DNA of 64,000 nt from Bordetella ansorpii (GTDB lineage: Bacteria > Pseudomonadota > Gammaproteobacteria > Burkholderiales > Burkholderiaceae_B), in the NCBI RefSeq assembly GCF_900078315.1, contig NZ_FKBS01000002.1, forward strand, positions 126,102 through 190,101. Reading direction: 5' to 3'. This document shows positions 33,199-42,450 of this stretch, piece after piece (position 1 is the first letter of the stretch; each line of letters begins with the position of its first letter). The translations under genes and the position numbers were made by a program. The notes beneath the pieces were generated by a model. The model had not been told where the DNA came from, searched no databases, and was given only the letters and a program-made list of their open reading frames with translations.

Positions 33199-34521
33199 TC
33201 AGGCGAGCCGGGGCTCGACGCCGCACCAGTCATTCAGGAACAGCGCATACGTCTTGGCCACGCGCAGCATGCTCTGCACGCTGACGCTTTCGTTGAAGCC
33301 GTGATAGTTGCGCGAAACGGGCCCGTAGCACGTCACGGGGGCTTCCATCATGAAATGGAAGTGGCGCCCGTCGGTGGTGCCCGTCAGCGCCACGGGCTTG
33401 GGCGCTTCGCCGGTCACGTGCCGGTGCTTGGCAGCCAGCAGCTGCAGGGCCGGCACGTCCAGGTCGTACTCGCAACCGGGCGCATTGAAGCCCTCGTAGC
33501 GGATCCTGAATTGGGTATCGGGCTGGGCCACGTCCTGCTCCACCTGGCGGATGGCGGCCTCGATGCGCGCCTTGGCGGTCTCGATGGGCATGTCCGGATA
33601 GCACGACAGGCGCAGGCCCAGCGTGCACACGCTGGGCACCGACGAGTTCCAGTCGCCCGCATGGATCTGACCGAGATTGAAGTTGATGGGATGCGCATGC
33701 TCGCGATAGGCCGGATGGCGGTTCTCGGGCAGGTTCCACTCGTGCTCGATCTGCTTGACCGCCTCCATCACGCGCAGGCCGATGTCCACGGGGTTGATGC
33801 CGGTGGTCATCAGGGAGGCGTGGGCCGGCTTGCCGACGATGTCCACATACATCCAGAACACGCCGACCTGGGCCGACATCATCCCTTCGTGAGTCGGCTC
33901 GGGAATCAGCACGGCATCGAAGGACGTGAGCTTGGCCGCGCCGATGGCGCTCTGCAGCGCGGACACCGAGGCCAGCGTGCCGTTGCCGGTGTTCTCTTCT
34001 TCCAGCACGCCGTTGAAACCCACCTGGGCGGCGGGCTGCATGCCCAGGTCCTGCAGCGCCTTGAACGCGGCCAGCGCGCAGACGATGCCGGCCTTCATGT
34101 CGCCCGCGCCGCGGCCGTACAGCCAGCCGTCGTGCAGGCCGCCCTGGAACGGCGACTCGGTCCAGAATTCTTCGGGCCCGGTGGGCACCACGTCCAGGTG
34201 GCCGTTGAACAGCACCGAGCGGCCCGTGGCCTGCTGCGGCTGGTGGCAGGCCAGCACGTTGTAGCGACCGCCATCGGGGCAGCACGCAGGCGAGTACAGG
34301 GGCAGGTCCTTGATGGCCTCGGTGCGCAGCACGATGCGCTCGCTTTGCAGGCCCAGCTTCGCCAGCTCGGCCTCCATGAATTCGGCGGCCGGCGTTTCCT
34401 GCCCCGGCAGGCTGCGGCACTGCACGAAACGCGACAAGGTGTCGGTCATGTACTGCTCCAACCCGTCGACGGCGGCCTCGATGGCGCTCGCGGTCAGCTT
34501 GCGCACCTGTACTTCGCTCAT
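33199..34521 (-). CDS. M20-family deacylase (ArgE/DapE-like)
   Basis: A 440-residue zinc aminoacylase-type enzyme. Metal-site motifs are visible: FNGHLDVVPTG, YGRGAGDMKAG, and the catalytic Glu-Glu in VLEEENTGNG, with a dimerisation/lid domain following. Relatives remove acyl groups from amino acids or diamines. The ATG at 34521 follows GGAGGGACGAA; the 29-codon extension would overlap the promoter. First gene of the minus-strand import operon. Confidence 0.9.
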   Translation of the reverse strand: MSEVQVRKLTASAIEAAVDGLEQYMTDTLSRFVQCRSLPGQETPAAEFMEAELAKLGLQSERIVLRTEAIKDLPLYSPACCPDGGRYNVLACHQPQQATGRSVLFNGHLDVVPTGPEEFWTESPFQGGLHDGWLYGRGAGDMKAGIVCALAAFKALQDLGMQPAAQVGFNGVLEEENTGNGTLASVSALQSAIGAAKLTSFDAVLIPEPTHEGMMSAQVGVFWMYVDIVGKPAHASLMTTGINPVDIGLRVMEAVKQIEHEWNLPENRHPAYREHAHPINFNLGQIHAGDWNSSVPSVCTLGLRLSCYPDMPIETAKARIEAAIRQVEQDVAQPDTQFRIRYEGFNAPGCEYDLDVPALQLLAAKHRHVTGEAPKPVALTGTTDGRHFHFMMEAPVTCYGPVSRNYHGFNESVSVQSMLRVAKTYALFLNDWCGVEPRLA

Positions 34522-34617
34522 TTCGTCCCTCCAAGCCTCGCGACGCGGGCAAGGCGTTCGGCAAAAAACTGGATCGGCATCCACCCGTCGGGTGGCCGGC
34601 GTAGGCATACACTTTCA

Positions 34618-34661
34618 ATAAGTATCAAATAATGATACTTATGAAGCGATGATTGATATCA
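34618..34661. promoter_or_regulatory. Palindromic operator between iclR-type gene and deacylase operon
   Basis: ATAAGTATCA-AATAA-TGATACTTAT (34618-34642) is a perfect 10-bp dyad with a 5-bp spacer in an AT-rich island of an otherwise GC-rich region. TGATATCA (34654-34661), which shares the TGATA core, follows 11 bp on. It lies 96 bp from the deacylase start and 176 bp from the IclR start, as expected for a shared operator of a divergent regulator. Confidence 0.75.
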
Positions 34662-34817
34662 TAGGAGTGACTATCAACCCCTGAACGCATTTCTGGAAGG
34701 GGTGATTTCCCTAGGATCCGAAACTGAAAGGACCGTTAAAGTGGCGGTCTGGCTACAGGGGCATCCAGCGCCGCATGCTGGATGGCAACCCCGATCACAT
34801 TCAACAGAGACAAATGC

Positions 34818-35582
34818 ATGGGCAGCGTGGACACCCGTTTCAACCAATCCGTGGCCAAGGCCTTCGACATCCTCGAAGCCTTCGGCGTGCGTCCTGGCCC
34901 CCTGAGCCTGAGCGAACTGATCGAGATCTCGAACCTGGACCGCAACTCGACGTTGCGCATGCTGCATACGCTGGTGGCGCTGGGCTACCTGGAGCGCGGC
35001 CCCAACCAGCGCGGCTACGTGCTGGGCAAGAAGATCCTGCACCGCACCTTCGACTACCTGCGCGGCAACCCCTTGATCGAACGCGCCAACCCGGTGCTGA
35101 TCGAGCTGCAGCAGGATGCGGACGAAGGCGTGGACCTGAGCCTGCACGACGACCTGGACATCGTCTATGCGCTGCGCCGGCAGACGCGGCGCCGCTATTA
35201 CTTCGCCACGCTGGTGGGCCGCACCATGCCGGTGTATCGCTCATGTGCCGGGCGGGCCATCATGGCGCACCTGTCCGACGATCGGGTCGATGACATCCTG
35301 GCGCGCTCCGACCTCGCGGCGGCCACGCCCCACACCCTGACCGACCCGCAAGCCATTTGGCGAAAAGTGCTGGAGGCGCGTACGAACGGGTTCGCGCAGA
35401 CGGTGCAGGAATCGCTGCTGGGTGAGCTGGCCGTGTCGGCCGCCGTGCTGGACCGCAACGGCCTGCCCATCGCCGCGATCCACATCTATGGCCAGTTGTC
35501 GCAATGGACGCCGGAGGCGTTCTCGCATCGTTTCGGCCCGATGGTGATCAACGCGGCCCAGGCGCTCAGCGACAAGCATTGA
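34818..35582 (+). CDS. IclR-family transcriptional regulator
   Basis: A 254-residue regulator with an N-terminal winged helix (SVAKAFDILEAFG, LSLSELIEISNLDRNSTLRMLHTLVALGYLERG) and a C-terminal effector domain (GRAIMAHLSDD, SLLGELAVSAAVLDRNGLPIAAIHI). The ATG at 34818 gives the usual length; an ATG 12 codons upstream is possible and neither has a strong ribosome binding site. Divergent from the deacylase/transport/amidase operon, which it probably controls. Confidence 0.92.
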   Translation: MGSVDTRFNQSVAKAFDILEAFGVRPGPLSLSELIEISNLDRNSTLRMLHTLVALGYLERGPNQRGYVLGKKILHRTFDYLRGNPLIERANPVLIELQQDADEGVDLSLHDDLDIVYALRRQTRRRYYFATLVGRTMPVYRSCAGRAIMAHLSDDRVDDILARSDLAAATPHTLTDPQAIWRKVLEARTNGFAQTVQESLLGELAVSAAVLDRNGLPIAAIHIYGQLSQWTPEAFSHRFGPMVINAAQALSDKH

Positions 35583-35655
35583 CGAGACCTGTGGCCGCAC
35601 TGATGCGCGGCCGGCATGACGGCGAGCCGGCCGGAAAGCGTGGCGCCGGCCCGTT

Positions 35656-35686
35656 AAAAAGAAAACGCTCCCACGATGGGAGCGTT
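35656..35686 (-). terminator. Rho-independent terminator of the TauT-type ABC operon
   Basis: The minus strand reads AACGCTCCCA-TCG-TGGGAGCGTT, a perfect 10-bp stem with a 3-nt loop (35664-35673 with 35677-35686), followed by TTCTTTTT. It lies 87 bp after the permease stop and is a textbook intrinsic terminator. Confidence 0.92.
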
Positions 35687-35772
35687 GCATCCCGCACGCG
35701 GGTTTCAGGAACAGCCCGCGCGCGAGGGAAGCCTGGACCGGCGCGCGCCTCGCGCATCGGCCCGGACAGGGG

Positions 35773-36567
35773 TCACAGCTTCTCGGTCTCGCCCGATCTG
35801 GGCTGCCACTTCATCAAGCGCTTCTCGCCCACGCTGACGAGGTAGTCCAACACCAGCGCGAAAGCCGTCAGCACGATGATGCCCGCAAACACCGTGTTCA
35901 CATCCAGCGTGCCTTCGGCCTGAAGGATCAGGTAACCGACGCCGCTGGCCGAGCCCAGGTACTCGCCCACCACCGCGCCCACGAAGGCCAGGCCCACCGA
36001 GGTATGCAGGCTGGAGAACACCCAGCTGGTGGCCGACGGCAGGTAGACATGGCGCAGCAGTTGCTGGCGGCGCGCGCCCAGCATGCGGGCGTTGTCCAGC
36101 AGCGTGGGGCTGACCTCGCGCACACCCTGGTACACGTTGAAGAACACGATGAAGAACACCAGCGTGACCGCCAGCGCCACCTTGGACCAGATGCCCAGGC
36201 CGAACCACATGCCGAAGATGGGCGCCAGGATGACGCGAGGCATCGAGTTGGCGGCGGTGATGAAGGGGTCGAGCACGGCGCTGACCTTGCGCGACAGGCC
36301 CAGCCAAAGGCCCGCGCCCAGTCCGGCGACCGTGCCGATGACGAAGGCCAGCACGGTTTCGGTCAGGGTGATCCACAGATGCCGGTAGATGTCGCCCTCG
36401 ACCACGAACCAGCTCCAGATACGCGAGGCGACCTCGGCCGGCTGGCCGAAGAAGAACGAGACACGCGGGCTGGCCGACGCGAAATGCCAGATGGCCAGGA
36501 TGAGGACCAGCAGGCCCAGTTGCCACACGCGCAGCGTGGCGGAACCCGATTTGAACGACTTGGACAT
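35773..36567 (-). CDS. NitT/TauT-family ABC transporter permease
   Basis: A 264-residue SsuC/TauC-like permease with about six membrane segments and the coupling region ARMLGARRQQLLRHVYLPSA. The start at 36567 (MSKSFKSGSATLRVW) lies five bases past the ATPase stop; an in-frame ATG upstream is inside the ATPase gene. Third gene of a three-gene importer. Confidence 0.92.
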   Translation of the reverse strand: MSKSFKSGSATLRVWQLGLLVLILAIWHFASASPRVSFFFGQPAEVASRIWSWFVVEGDIYRHLWITLTETVLAFVIGTVAGLGAGLWLGLSRKVSAVLDPFITAANSMPRVILAPIFGMWFGLGIWSKVALAVTLVFFIVFFNVYQGVREVSPTLLDNARMLGARRQQLLRHVYLPSATSWVFSSLHTSVGLAFVGAVVGEYLGSASGVGYLILQAEGTLDVNTVFAGIIVLTAFALVLDYLVSVGEKRLMKWQPRSGETEKL

Positions 36568-36571
36568 GGCT

Positions 36572-37381
36572 TCAGGCTCGCTTCTGCTGGGCATAGCCCT
36601 TGAGGACTTCTTCACGCAGCACGTCCCAGATGGCGGCGTGCAGTTCGACGAAGCGCGGATGCGTGCGCACTTCGGCCACGTCGCGGGGACGCGGCAGATC
36701 GATGGCGAATTCGCCGATGGGATGCGTGCCCGGACCAGCCGACAGCACCACCACGCGGTCGCTCATGGCGATGGCTTCGTCCAGGTCGTGCGTGATGAAC
36801 AGCACCGCCTTGCGCTTGGCCATCCACAGGTCCAGGACCTCGTTCTCCATCAACTGGCGCGTCTGGATGTCCAGCGCCGAGAACGGCTCGTCCATCAGGA
36901 TGATGTCGGGATCGCGGATCAGCGTCTGCGCCAGCATGGTGCGCTTGCGCATGCCGCCGGACATCTGGTGCGGATAGCGGTCCTCGAAACCGCCCAGGCC
37001 GACACGGCGCATCCATTCGCGGCCGCGCTGCTGGGCCTCGCCGCGCGCCACGCCCGCGAACTCGAGGCCCGCGGTGACGTTGTCCAGCGCGCTGCGCCAG
37101 GGCAGCAGCGCCTCGCCCTGGAACATGTAGCCGGCGCGCTCGTTGATGCCGGTGAGCGGCTTGCCGAACACCTTGACCTGCCCGGACGACGGCGCCAGCA
37201 GGCCGGCGCCGACGTTCAGCAGGGTGGACTTGCCGCAGCCGGTGGGACCGACCACGGAGACGAACTCGCCCGGGGCGATGGCAATGGTGGCGTCCTGCAC
37301 CGCCGTGTAGCGCTTGCCGCCGCCCTCTCGAGCGGCGAAGGTGCAGGTGATGCCCTCGAGCGACAGTGCAGCATCAGCCAT
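36572..37381 (-). CDS. NitT/TauT-family ABC transporter ATPase
   Basis: A 269-residue SsuB/TauB-like ATPase: Walker A GPTGCGKST, signature MSGGMRKR, Walker B ILMDEPFSALD and switch LFITHDLDEAI. The MSGGMRKR form and ALLPWRSALDNV are typical of this subgroup. The gene overlaps the binding-protein gene by 8 bp. Confidence 0.93.
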   Translation of the reverse strand: MADAALSLEGITCTFAAREGGGKRYTAVQDATIAIAPGEFVSVVGPTGCGKSTLLNVGAGLLAPSSGQVKVFGKPLTGINERAGYMFQGEALLPWRSALDNVTAGLEFAGVARGEAQQRGREWMRRVGLGGFEDRYPHQMSGGMRKRTMLAQTLIRDPDIILMDEPFSALDIQTRQLMENEVLDLWMAKRKAVLFITHDLDEAIAMSDRVVVLSAGPGTHPIGEFAIDLPRPRDVAEVRTHPRFVELHAAIWDVLREEVLKGYAQQKRA

Positions 37382-38405
37382 TGGCGTACTTCTCGTTGGC
37401 TCGCTTGACGAACTCGTTGGTGAAAGTCTTGGACAGATCGATCTTGGACTCGTCCATCTGTACGTAGCTCAGCAGCGCCTTCAGGGCGGTCTGGGCGCCG
37501 TCGGCGGGGAACGAGCCGTCGGGCGAGATGCCTTCCTTGCTCTTGGTCAGCGACGCCTTGTAGACCTCGGGCTCGCCCAGCAGGTAGCTGGCGGGCACGG
37601 CCTTGGCGATTTCATCCGGAGAGGCCTTGGCGATCCACTTGTCGGCGCGCACGATGGCGTTGGTCAGCGCCTGGGCCGTGTTGGGGTTGGCGCTGATGAA
37701 ATCCTGCGAGGCGTACAGGCAGCCGGCCGGCATGTTGCCGCCGAAGGTATCGACCGTGTCCTTCAGTTTGCGGGTGTCGAGGACGACCTGGATCTCGCCC
37801 GCGGTTTCCAGCGCGGACATCACGGGGTCGAGGTTGGCGATGGCGTCGATCTGGCCGCTGCGCAACGCGGTGACCGCACCGGCGCCGGCGCCCACGCCGA
37901 TGAAGGCCACGTCGGACGGCTTCATGCCGTGCTTGGCCAGGAAGAAGTTGACCAGCATGCTGGTCGACGAGCCCGGGGCGGTGACGCCGACCTTCTTGCC
38001 CTTCAGGTCGGCCGGGGTCTTGTAGCCCATCTTGGACGACACGCCCAGCACGATCATCGGCGCGCGGCCCTGCAACGCGAAGGCGCGGTAGAACTGGCCC
38101 TTCGATTGCAGGTTGATGGTGTGTTCGTAGGCGCCCGAGCAGACGTCGGCGCTGCCGCCGACCACGGCCTGCAGGGCCTTGGAGCCGCCGGCGAAGTCGG
38201 CGATGCTGACGCTCAGACCCTCGTCCTTGAAGTAGCCGCGCGCTTCGGCGATGGACAGCGGCAGGTAGTAGACCAGGGCCTTGCCGCCGACGGCGATCTG
38301 GACGCTGGACTTCTCGAGTTTCTGGGCGCGCACGATGGCGGGGGCCAGGCTGAGCGTACCGGCGGCGCCGGCCAGCTTCAGCAGATCACGACGAGTGAGT
38401 GACAT
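37374..38405 (-). CDS. NitT/TauT-family substrate-binding protein, likely Tat-exported
   Basis: A 343-residue periplasmic binding protein. The N-terminus, LTRRDLLKLAGAAGTLSLAP, has the twin-arginine pattern RR-x-LLK before a hydrophobic stretch and a cut near IVRAQ. The mature protein has YLPLSIAEARGYFKDEGL and DVCSGAYEHT as in sulfonate, nitrate or thiamine-precursor receptors. No sulfonatase or thiamine gene is next to it, so the substrate is open. First gene of the operon; AGGAG lies 10 nt before the ATG. Confidence 0.9.
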   Translation of the reverse strand: MSLTRRDLLKLAGAAGTLSLAPAIVRAQKLEKSSVQIAVGGKALVYYLPLSIAEARGYFKDEGLSVSIADFAGGSKALQAVVGGSADVCSGAYEHTINLQSKGQFYRAFALQGRAPMIVLGVSSKMGYKTPADLKGKKVGVTAPGSSTSMLVNFFLAKHGMKPSDVAFIGVGAGAGAVTALRSGQIDAIANLDPVMSALETAGEIQVVLDTRKLKDTVDTFGGNMPAGCLYASQDFISANPNTAQALTNAIVRADKWIAKASPDEIAKAVPASYLLGEPEVYKASLTKSKEGISPDGSFPADGAQTALKALLSYVQMDESKIDLSKTFTNEFVKRANEKYANG

Positions 38406-38625
38406 GGGGGTTGTCTCCTGTTGGGCCGCGCGAAGCGGCGTGGCAACTTGCCCGGACGATCCACGGGCAGTTGCGTACCGGTTTGCCGGTCTGCGCCGGC
38501 TTCGATTGCCGCAGCATCATACCGCAGCGCCCAGGGGGCGATCTTCGGGATGATCCCGTAGACAAGGGACTTTGGAGAGGCGGAACGGGCCGGACGCGGC
38601 GGACGGGTGTCCGGCGCGGCCCTGC

Positions 38626-39240
38626 CTAGGACTCGCGGCGCTCCATCAGCGCCCAGGCGATGGTGCCCGCGTCCACGTATTCGAGTTCGCTGCCCGCCGG
38701 CACGCCACGCGCCAGGCGGGTGACTTTCAGTCCCAGGCCGGACAGAGCCTCGCTGACGAAGTGCGCGGTGGTCTCGCCTTCGGCCGTGAAGTTGGTGGCC
38801 AGGATGACCTCTTGCACCACCCCGTCGGCGGCGCGATCGATCAGGCGCTGGAAATCCAGCTCGCGCGGGCCGATTCCTTCCAGCGGCGCGACGCGGCCCA
38901 TCAGCACGTAGTACAGGCCGCGGTAGCCGTGGCTGGACTCGATCATGTTCTGGTCGGCGGGCGTCTCGACCACGCACAACACCGAGGCATCCCGCTTGGG
39001 ATTGGCGCAAACCGAACAGATCTCTTCGTCGGCCTCGGTAAAGCTGTTGCACCGCGCACAGTGACGCAGGTTCTGCACCGCGCCGGACAGGGCGCGGCCC
39101 AGGATGTCGGCCCCTTGCAGATCGTGCTGCAACAGGTGGTAGGCCATGCGCCGGGCCGAGCGCACGCCCACGCCCGGCAGGCGCCGCAGCGCTTCGATCA
39201 GCGCGACCAGGGGTTGAGGCTCGGGAAGCTGGGAGTCCAT
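38626..39240 (-). CDS. recR: Recombination protein RecR
   Basis: Works with RecFO to load RecA on gapped DNA. The 204-residue protein has the HhH region [17 protein letters not shown], a four-Cys zinc finger (CARCNSF...CSVCANP) and the Toprim domain ([30 protein letters not shown]). The ATG at 39240 is chosen over one ten codons upstream because it gives the family start. It follows ybaB by 45 bp, the classical dnaX-ybaB-recR order. Confidence 0.96.
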   Translation of the reverse strand: MDSQLPEPQPLVALIEALRRLPGVGVRSARRMAYHLLQHDLQGADILGRALSGAVQNLRHCARCNSFTEADEEICSVCANPKRDASVLCVVETPADQNMIESSHGYRGLYYVLMGRVAPLEGIGPRELDFQRLIDRAADGVVQEVILATNFTAEGETTAHFVSEALSGLGLKVTRLARGVPAGSELEYVDAGTIAWALMERRES

Positions 39241-39285
39241 CTGAGGCCTGTTGACGCATGAAGCCGCCACGCGGGCGGCCAGCGA

Positions 39286-39612
39286 TTAGAACGGGAGCTT
39301 CATGCCGGGGGGCATGGGCATGCCGGCGGTGACGCCCGCCATCTTTTCCTGCGACGTGGCTTCGGCCTTGCGCAGCGCGTCGTTGAAGGCGGCCGCGACC
39401 AGGTCTTCGATCATGTCCTTGTCGTCGCCGAACAGGCTGGGATCGATGGCCACGCGCTTGACGTCGTGGCGGCAGCTCATCGTGACCTTGACCAGGCCGC
39501 CGCCCGAGGCGCCTTCGACCAGGATGTCGGCCAGGGCGTCCTGGGCCTTCTTCATGTTTTCCTGCATCTGCTGCGCTTGGCGCATCAGGCCGGCCAGTTG
39601 ATTCTTCATCAT
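39286..39612 (-). CDS. ybaB: YbaB/EbfC nucleoid-associated protein
   Basis: A 108-residue DNA-binding dimer that often coats the nucleoid. Seen are [19 protein letters not shown], the [29 protein letters not shown] core and the C-terminal PGMKLPF. Both ATGs of the MM start lie behind AAGGAAGACAG. Lies 48 bp after dnaX. Confidence 0.96.
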   Translation of the reverse strand: MMKNQLAGLMRQAQQMQENMKKAQDALADILVEGASGGGLVKVTMSCRHDVKRVAIDPSLFGDDKDMIEDLVAAAFNDALRKAEATSQEKMAGVTAGMPMPPGMKLPF

Positions 39613-39660
39613 GATCTGTCTTCCTTGAGGGAGGGAACGATTCGTGGGAGCCGCGGCGCG

Positions 39661-42021
39661 TCAGTGCACCGGCGGCGTGTCGGAGGGGCGCACCGAATTG
39701 GGCACCACGTGCGCGCCGAAGCGCGAGATGAGCGCCTGCACGAAGGGGTCGGCCTGCACGGCTTCTTCGGCGGCCTGCTGGCGCGCGGCCCGTTCGATGC
39801 GCGCCACCGCGTGCGCGGTGCCGTCGCCGGTGGCGCCCACCTGGATCTCCAGCCGCAGGCCCTGCCCGAAATGTTCGCACAGCACCGTCTGCAGGCGCAC
39901 GCGGCTTTCGCTTTCGGCCAAGGTGCGCACGGCCACGCGCAGCACGACGGCATCGCCCTGCACGCCGGCCCATTCGCTTTGCTTGGCCAGCTCGGCGGCC
40001 AGGCCCGTGACGGGCAGCCTGGCGGCCAGCTCCGGCCAGCCGTCGGCCGACATGTCGGTCAGGCGGGGAGTACGGGAGGCGCCTTCGCGCGAGGCGCGGC
40101 GGCGTACGGGCGCCGGACGGGCTTCGCGCGGTTCGGCGGGCGCGGCGCCGGGCGACAGCGTCTCGAACTCGTCGTCGGGGTCCGGCGTGAAGGCTTCGGC
40201 GTCGTAGGGGATGTTGTCGCCGTGCCAGTCCGGGGGGCCGTCGTCATAGGGCGGCGGACCATCGTCCTGCGAGGCGGCATAGGCTTCGTCGGGAATGTCG
40301 AGGACGGGCGGCTCGGAGGACGAAGCCTTTGCGGCGGGGGCGGCGGCCTGGGCTGCCGTCGTGGCAGCTTCGGCGGACGGCATGTTCGTGCCGCGGGTTG
40401 ACGCGGCAGCAGAGGCTTGCTGCGGCATCGCGGGTGGCTGCGCAGAGGCCGCGGCTTGCGCCTGCGGTGCGGGCAGATCTTCCCAGGGCGGCACGTCTTG
40501 TGCGGACGGGGCCTGTACGGGCGTGGCGGCGGGAGCCGCTGCGCTGGCAGCCGTGCCGGACGCCGTGGCGGATGCACTGGCGATCGCCGCAGACGGCTGC
40601 GGCGCTATCGGGGCCGATGAAGCGGAGGCCGCCGAAGAGACCGCCGAGACGGCGGCGTCTGTGGCGGCTGAAACAGAGGCCTCTGCGGAAACCGGGCTGA
40701 ATGCGAGTGGCGCCGGGACGGCACCGCTGGAGGCTGCAGGCGACGGATGCTGGGCAATGGCCGGCGGCGCCACGGCCGCGGTTTGCGCTGCGGGCGGCGC
40801 CGCCGACGCTTGCGGCGTAGAGGCCTGCAAAGCAGCCGCGGGGGCCGCGACCGGCGCGGATGGGGCAGCAGCAGCGACCGGTGCGGACACCGCCTGCGGC
40901 GTGGGCATCGGCGTCTGCAGGGCCGTGGCCGGTCCCGCGTCGCCGTTGAGCGCCAGCATGCGCAGACAGGCCATTACAAAACCGGCGTATTCGTCGGGCG
41001 ACAGCGTGAGCTCGCCGCGGCTGTGCACGGCGACGGAATAGAACAGTTGCACCGCATCGGGATGCAGCACCCCGCCCAGGCGCACGATGTCCTGCGTGAG
41101 CGGATCCTCGGCGGGCAAGGCGCCCGGCACGCGCTGGGCGATGGCCACCTTTGAAAGCAGCACCGACAGATCGGCCAGCGCGCCCGCATACGACAGGCCG
41201 CGCGTGGACAGTTCGTCGGCCACCGACAGCACGCCGGTGGCATCGCCGCCGGCCAGCGCCTCGAGCAGGCGCACCAGGTGGCGCTGGTCGATGGTGCCCA
41301 GCATACCGCGCACGGCGTCCTCGGTGAGGTTGCCGGCGCTGTAGGCGATGGCCTGGTCGGTGAGCGACAGCGCATCGCGCATCGAACCGCCGGCGGCCTG
41401 CGCGACCAGGCGCAGCGCGGGCACCTCGAAGGGAATGGTCTCCTGCCCCAGCACTTCCTGCAGGTGGCCGACGATGGACTCGGGCGGCATCTGCTTCAGG
41501 TTGAACTGCAGGCAGCGCGACAACACGGTCACCGGAATCTTTTGCGGATCGGTGGTCGCCAGGATGAACTTGACGTGCGGCGGCGGCTCTTCCAGCGTCT
41601 TGAGCATGGCGTTGAACGCGTGCCCGGTCAGCATGTGGACTTCGTCGATCATGTAGACCTTGAAACGTCCCGCGCCCGGCGCGTACACCGCCTGTTCGAG
41701 CAGTTGGGTCATTTCCTCGACGCCGCGGTTCGAGGCCGCGTCGAGCTCGAGGTAGTCGACGAACCGGCCGGCATCGATCTCGGTGCAGGCGCGGCAGTGG
41801 CCGCACGGCGTGGGCGTGATGCCCGTCTCGCAGTTCAGGGACTTGGCCAGGATGCGCGACAGCGTGGTCTTGCCGACCCCGCGGGTGCCGGTAAACAGCC
41901 AGGCGTGATGCAGCCGCTGGGTTTGCAGCGCGTGCGTGAGGGCGCGCACCACGTGGTCCTGTCCCACCAGGGTCTCGAACGATCGCGGGCGCCACTTGCG
42001 GGCCAGTACCAGATAAGTCAT
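39661..42021 (-). CDS. dnaX: DNA polymerase III subunits tau/gamma
   Basis: Clamp-loader ATPase that organises the replisome. The 786-residue protein starts MTYLVLARKWRPRSF and has Walker A GTRGVGKTT (45-53), zinc-binding Cys64/73/76/79, Walker B DEVH (126-129) and SRC. Residues ~390-640 are a very Ala/Pro-rich linker, followed by the tau-specific domains. I see no AAAAAAG-type slippery site in the linker, so a frameshifted gamma is not supported. The 60-codon upstream extension runs towards ffs and is not used. Confidence 0.96.
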   Translation of the reverse strand: MTYLVLARKWRPRSFETLVGQDHVVRALTHALQTQRLHHAWLFTGTRGVGKTTLSRILAKSLNCETGITPTPCGHCRACTEIDAGRFVDYLELDAASNRGVEEMTQLLEQAVYAPGAGRFKVYMIDEVHMLTGHAFNAMLKTLEEPPPHVKFILATTDPQKIPVTVLSRCLQFNLKQMPPESIVGHLQEVLGQETIPFEVPALRLVAQAAGGSMRDALSLTDQAIAYSAGNLTEDAVRGMLGTIDQRHLVRLLEALAGGDATGVLSVADELSTRGLSYAGALADLSVLLSKVAIAQRVPGALPAEDPLTQDIVRLGGVLHPDAVQLFYSVAVHSRGELTLSPDEYAGFVMACLRMLALNGDAGPATALQTPMPTPQAVSAPVAAAAPSAPVAAPAAALQASTPQASAAPPAAQTAAVAPPAIAQHPSPAASSGAVPAPLAFSPVSAEASVSAATDAAVSAVSSAASASSAPIAPQPSAAIASASATASGTAASAAAPAATPVQAPSAQDVPPWEDLPAPQAQAAASAQPPAMPQQASAAASTRGTNMPSAEAATTAAQAAAPAAKASSSEPPVLDIPDEAYAASQDDGPPPYDDGPPDWHGDNIPYDAEAFTPDPDDEFETLSPGAAPAEPREARPAPVRRRASREGASRTPRLTDMSADGWPELAARLPVTGLAAELAKQSEWAGVQGDAVVLRVAVRTLAESESRVRLQTVLCEHFGQGLRLEIQVGATGDGTAHAVARIERAARQQAAEEAVQADPFVQALISRFGAHVVPNSVRPSDTPPVH

Positions 42022-42173
42022 GGGCGGATTGTAGAACCAGTTATGCGCGCGTGAAGACGCACTGATGCCGGAACCGCGCCGATCGCTGCGAGACAGGCGA
42101 GGTCGGACGGCTGTGTCCGGGCATGTCACGCCCAGATGGGGGTGATTTGCCCGACGGCAAGCCGGCCACAAGA

Positions 42174-42242
42174 CAAAAGGGGCACCGCGTCCAACGCGCA
42201 ACGGATTCCTGGAATCCCGCTACACGTTTTTCGCGGCGCCCC
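42174..42242 (-). terminator. Terminator of ffs
   Basis: Just after the SRP RNA, an 11-bp stem (42232-42242 with 42179-42189, one G-U pair) encloses a smaller GGATTCC/GGAATCC stem and is followed on the minus strand by TTTTGTCTT. It ends ffs transcription, about 150 bp before the dnaX start. Confidence 0.75.
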
Positions 42243-42350
42243 CTTTGGAGAAACCGGATGACGAGCCTGACTTCGGCACTGATCCTAAACGACTATGGCT
42301 GCTTCGTTCCCGACCTGACCAGGTTCACCGCCGAACCATGCGAAGGGGCC
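42238..42350 (-). ncRNA. ffs: Signal recognition particle RNA (4.5S)
   Basis: The minus strand carries GGTCAGGTCGGGAACGAAGC followed directly by AGCC, the conserved Ffh-binding hairpin with a GGAA tetraloop and asymmetric internal loops. It is enclosed by TTCGGC/GCCGAA (42335-42330 with 42277-42272) and an outer helix GCCCCTT/AAGGGGGC. Total length is about 113 nt, as for the small bacterial type without an Alu domain. Ends are estimated from the outer helix. It binds Ffh to target membrane proteins. It lies upstream of dnaX on the same strand. Confidence 0.9.
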
Positions 42351-42419
42351 CGTCGACATGAATTCTAGCAGAACGGGCTGGACGCCCGTTTCTTCGACGA
42401 ATTCATGTCGGCGGGCCCC
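42345..42419 (-). promoter_or_regulatory. ffs promoter region inside a large dyad
   Basis: Arms 42345-42365 and 42399-42419 form a 21-bp inverted repeat with one mismatch, containing ATGAATTC/GAATTCAT. Inside is AACGGGC-TGGAC-GCCCGTT (42372-42390, with 5-nt loop). On the minus strand TAGAAT (42367-42362) fits a -10 for the SRP RNA starting near 42350; no good -35 is seen. Confidence 0.6.
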
Positions 42420-42450
42420 AGGGGGCCACTCTGTTGGGCCCCCGCCCCAA

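Noticed and set aside
39661-42021. Programmed frameshift site in dnaX
   Set aside because: No AAAAAAG-type slippery heptamer or following hairpin was seen in the Ala/Pro-rich linker, so a gamma product by frameshift is not supported.
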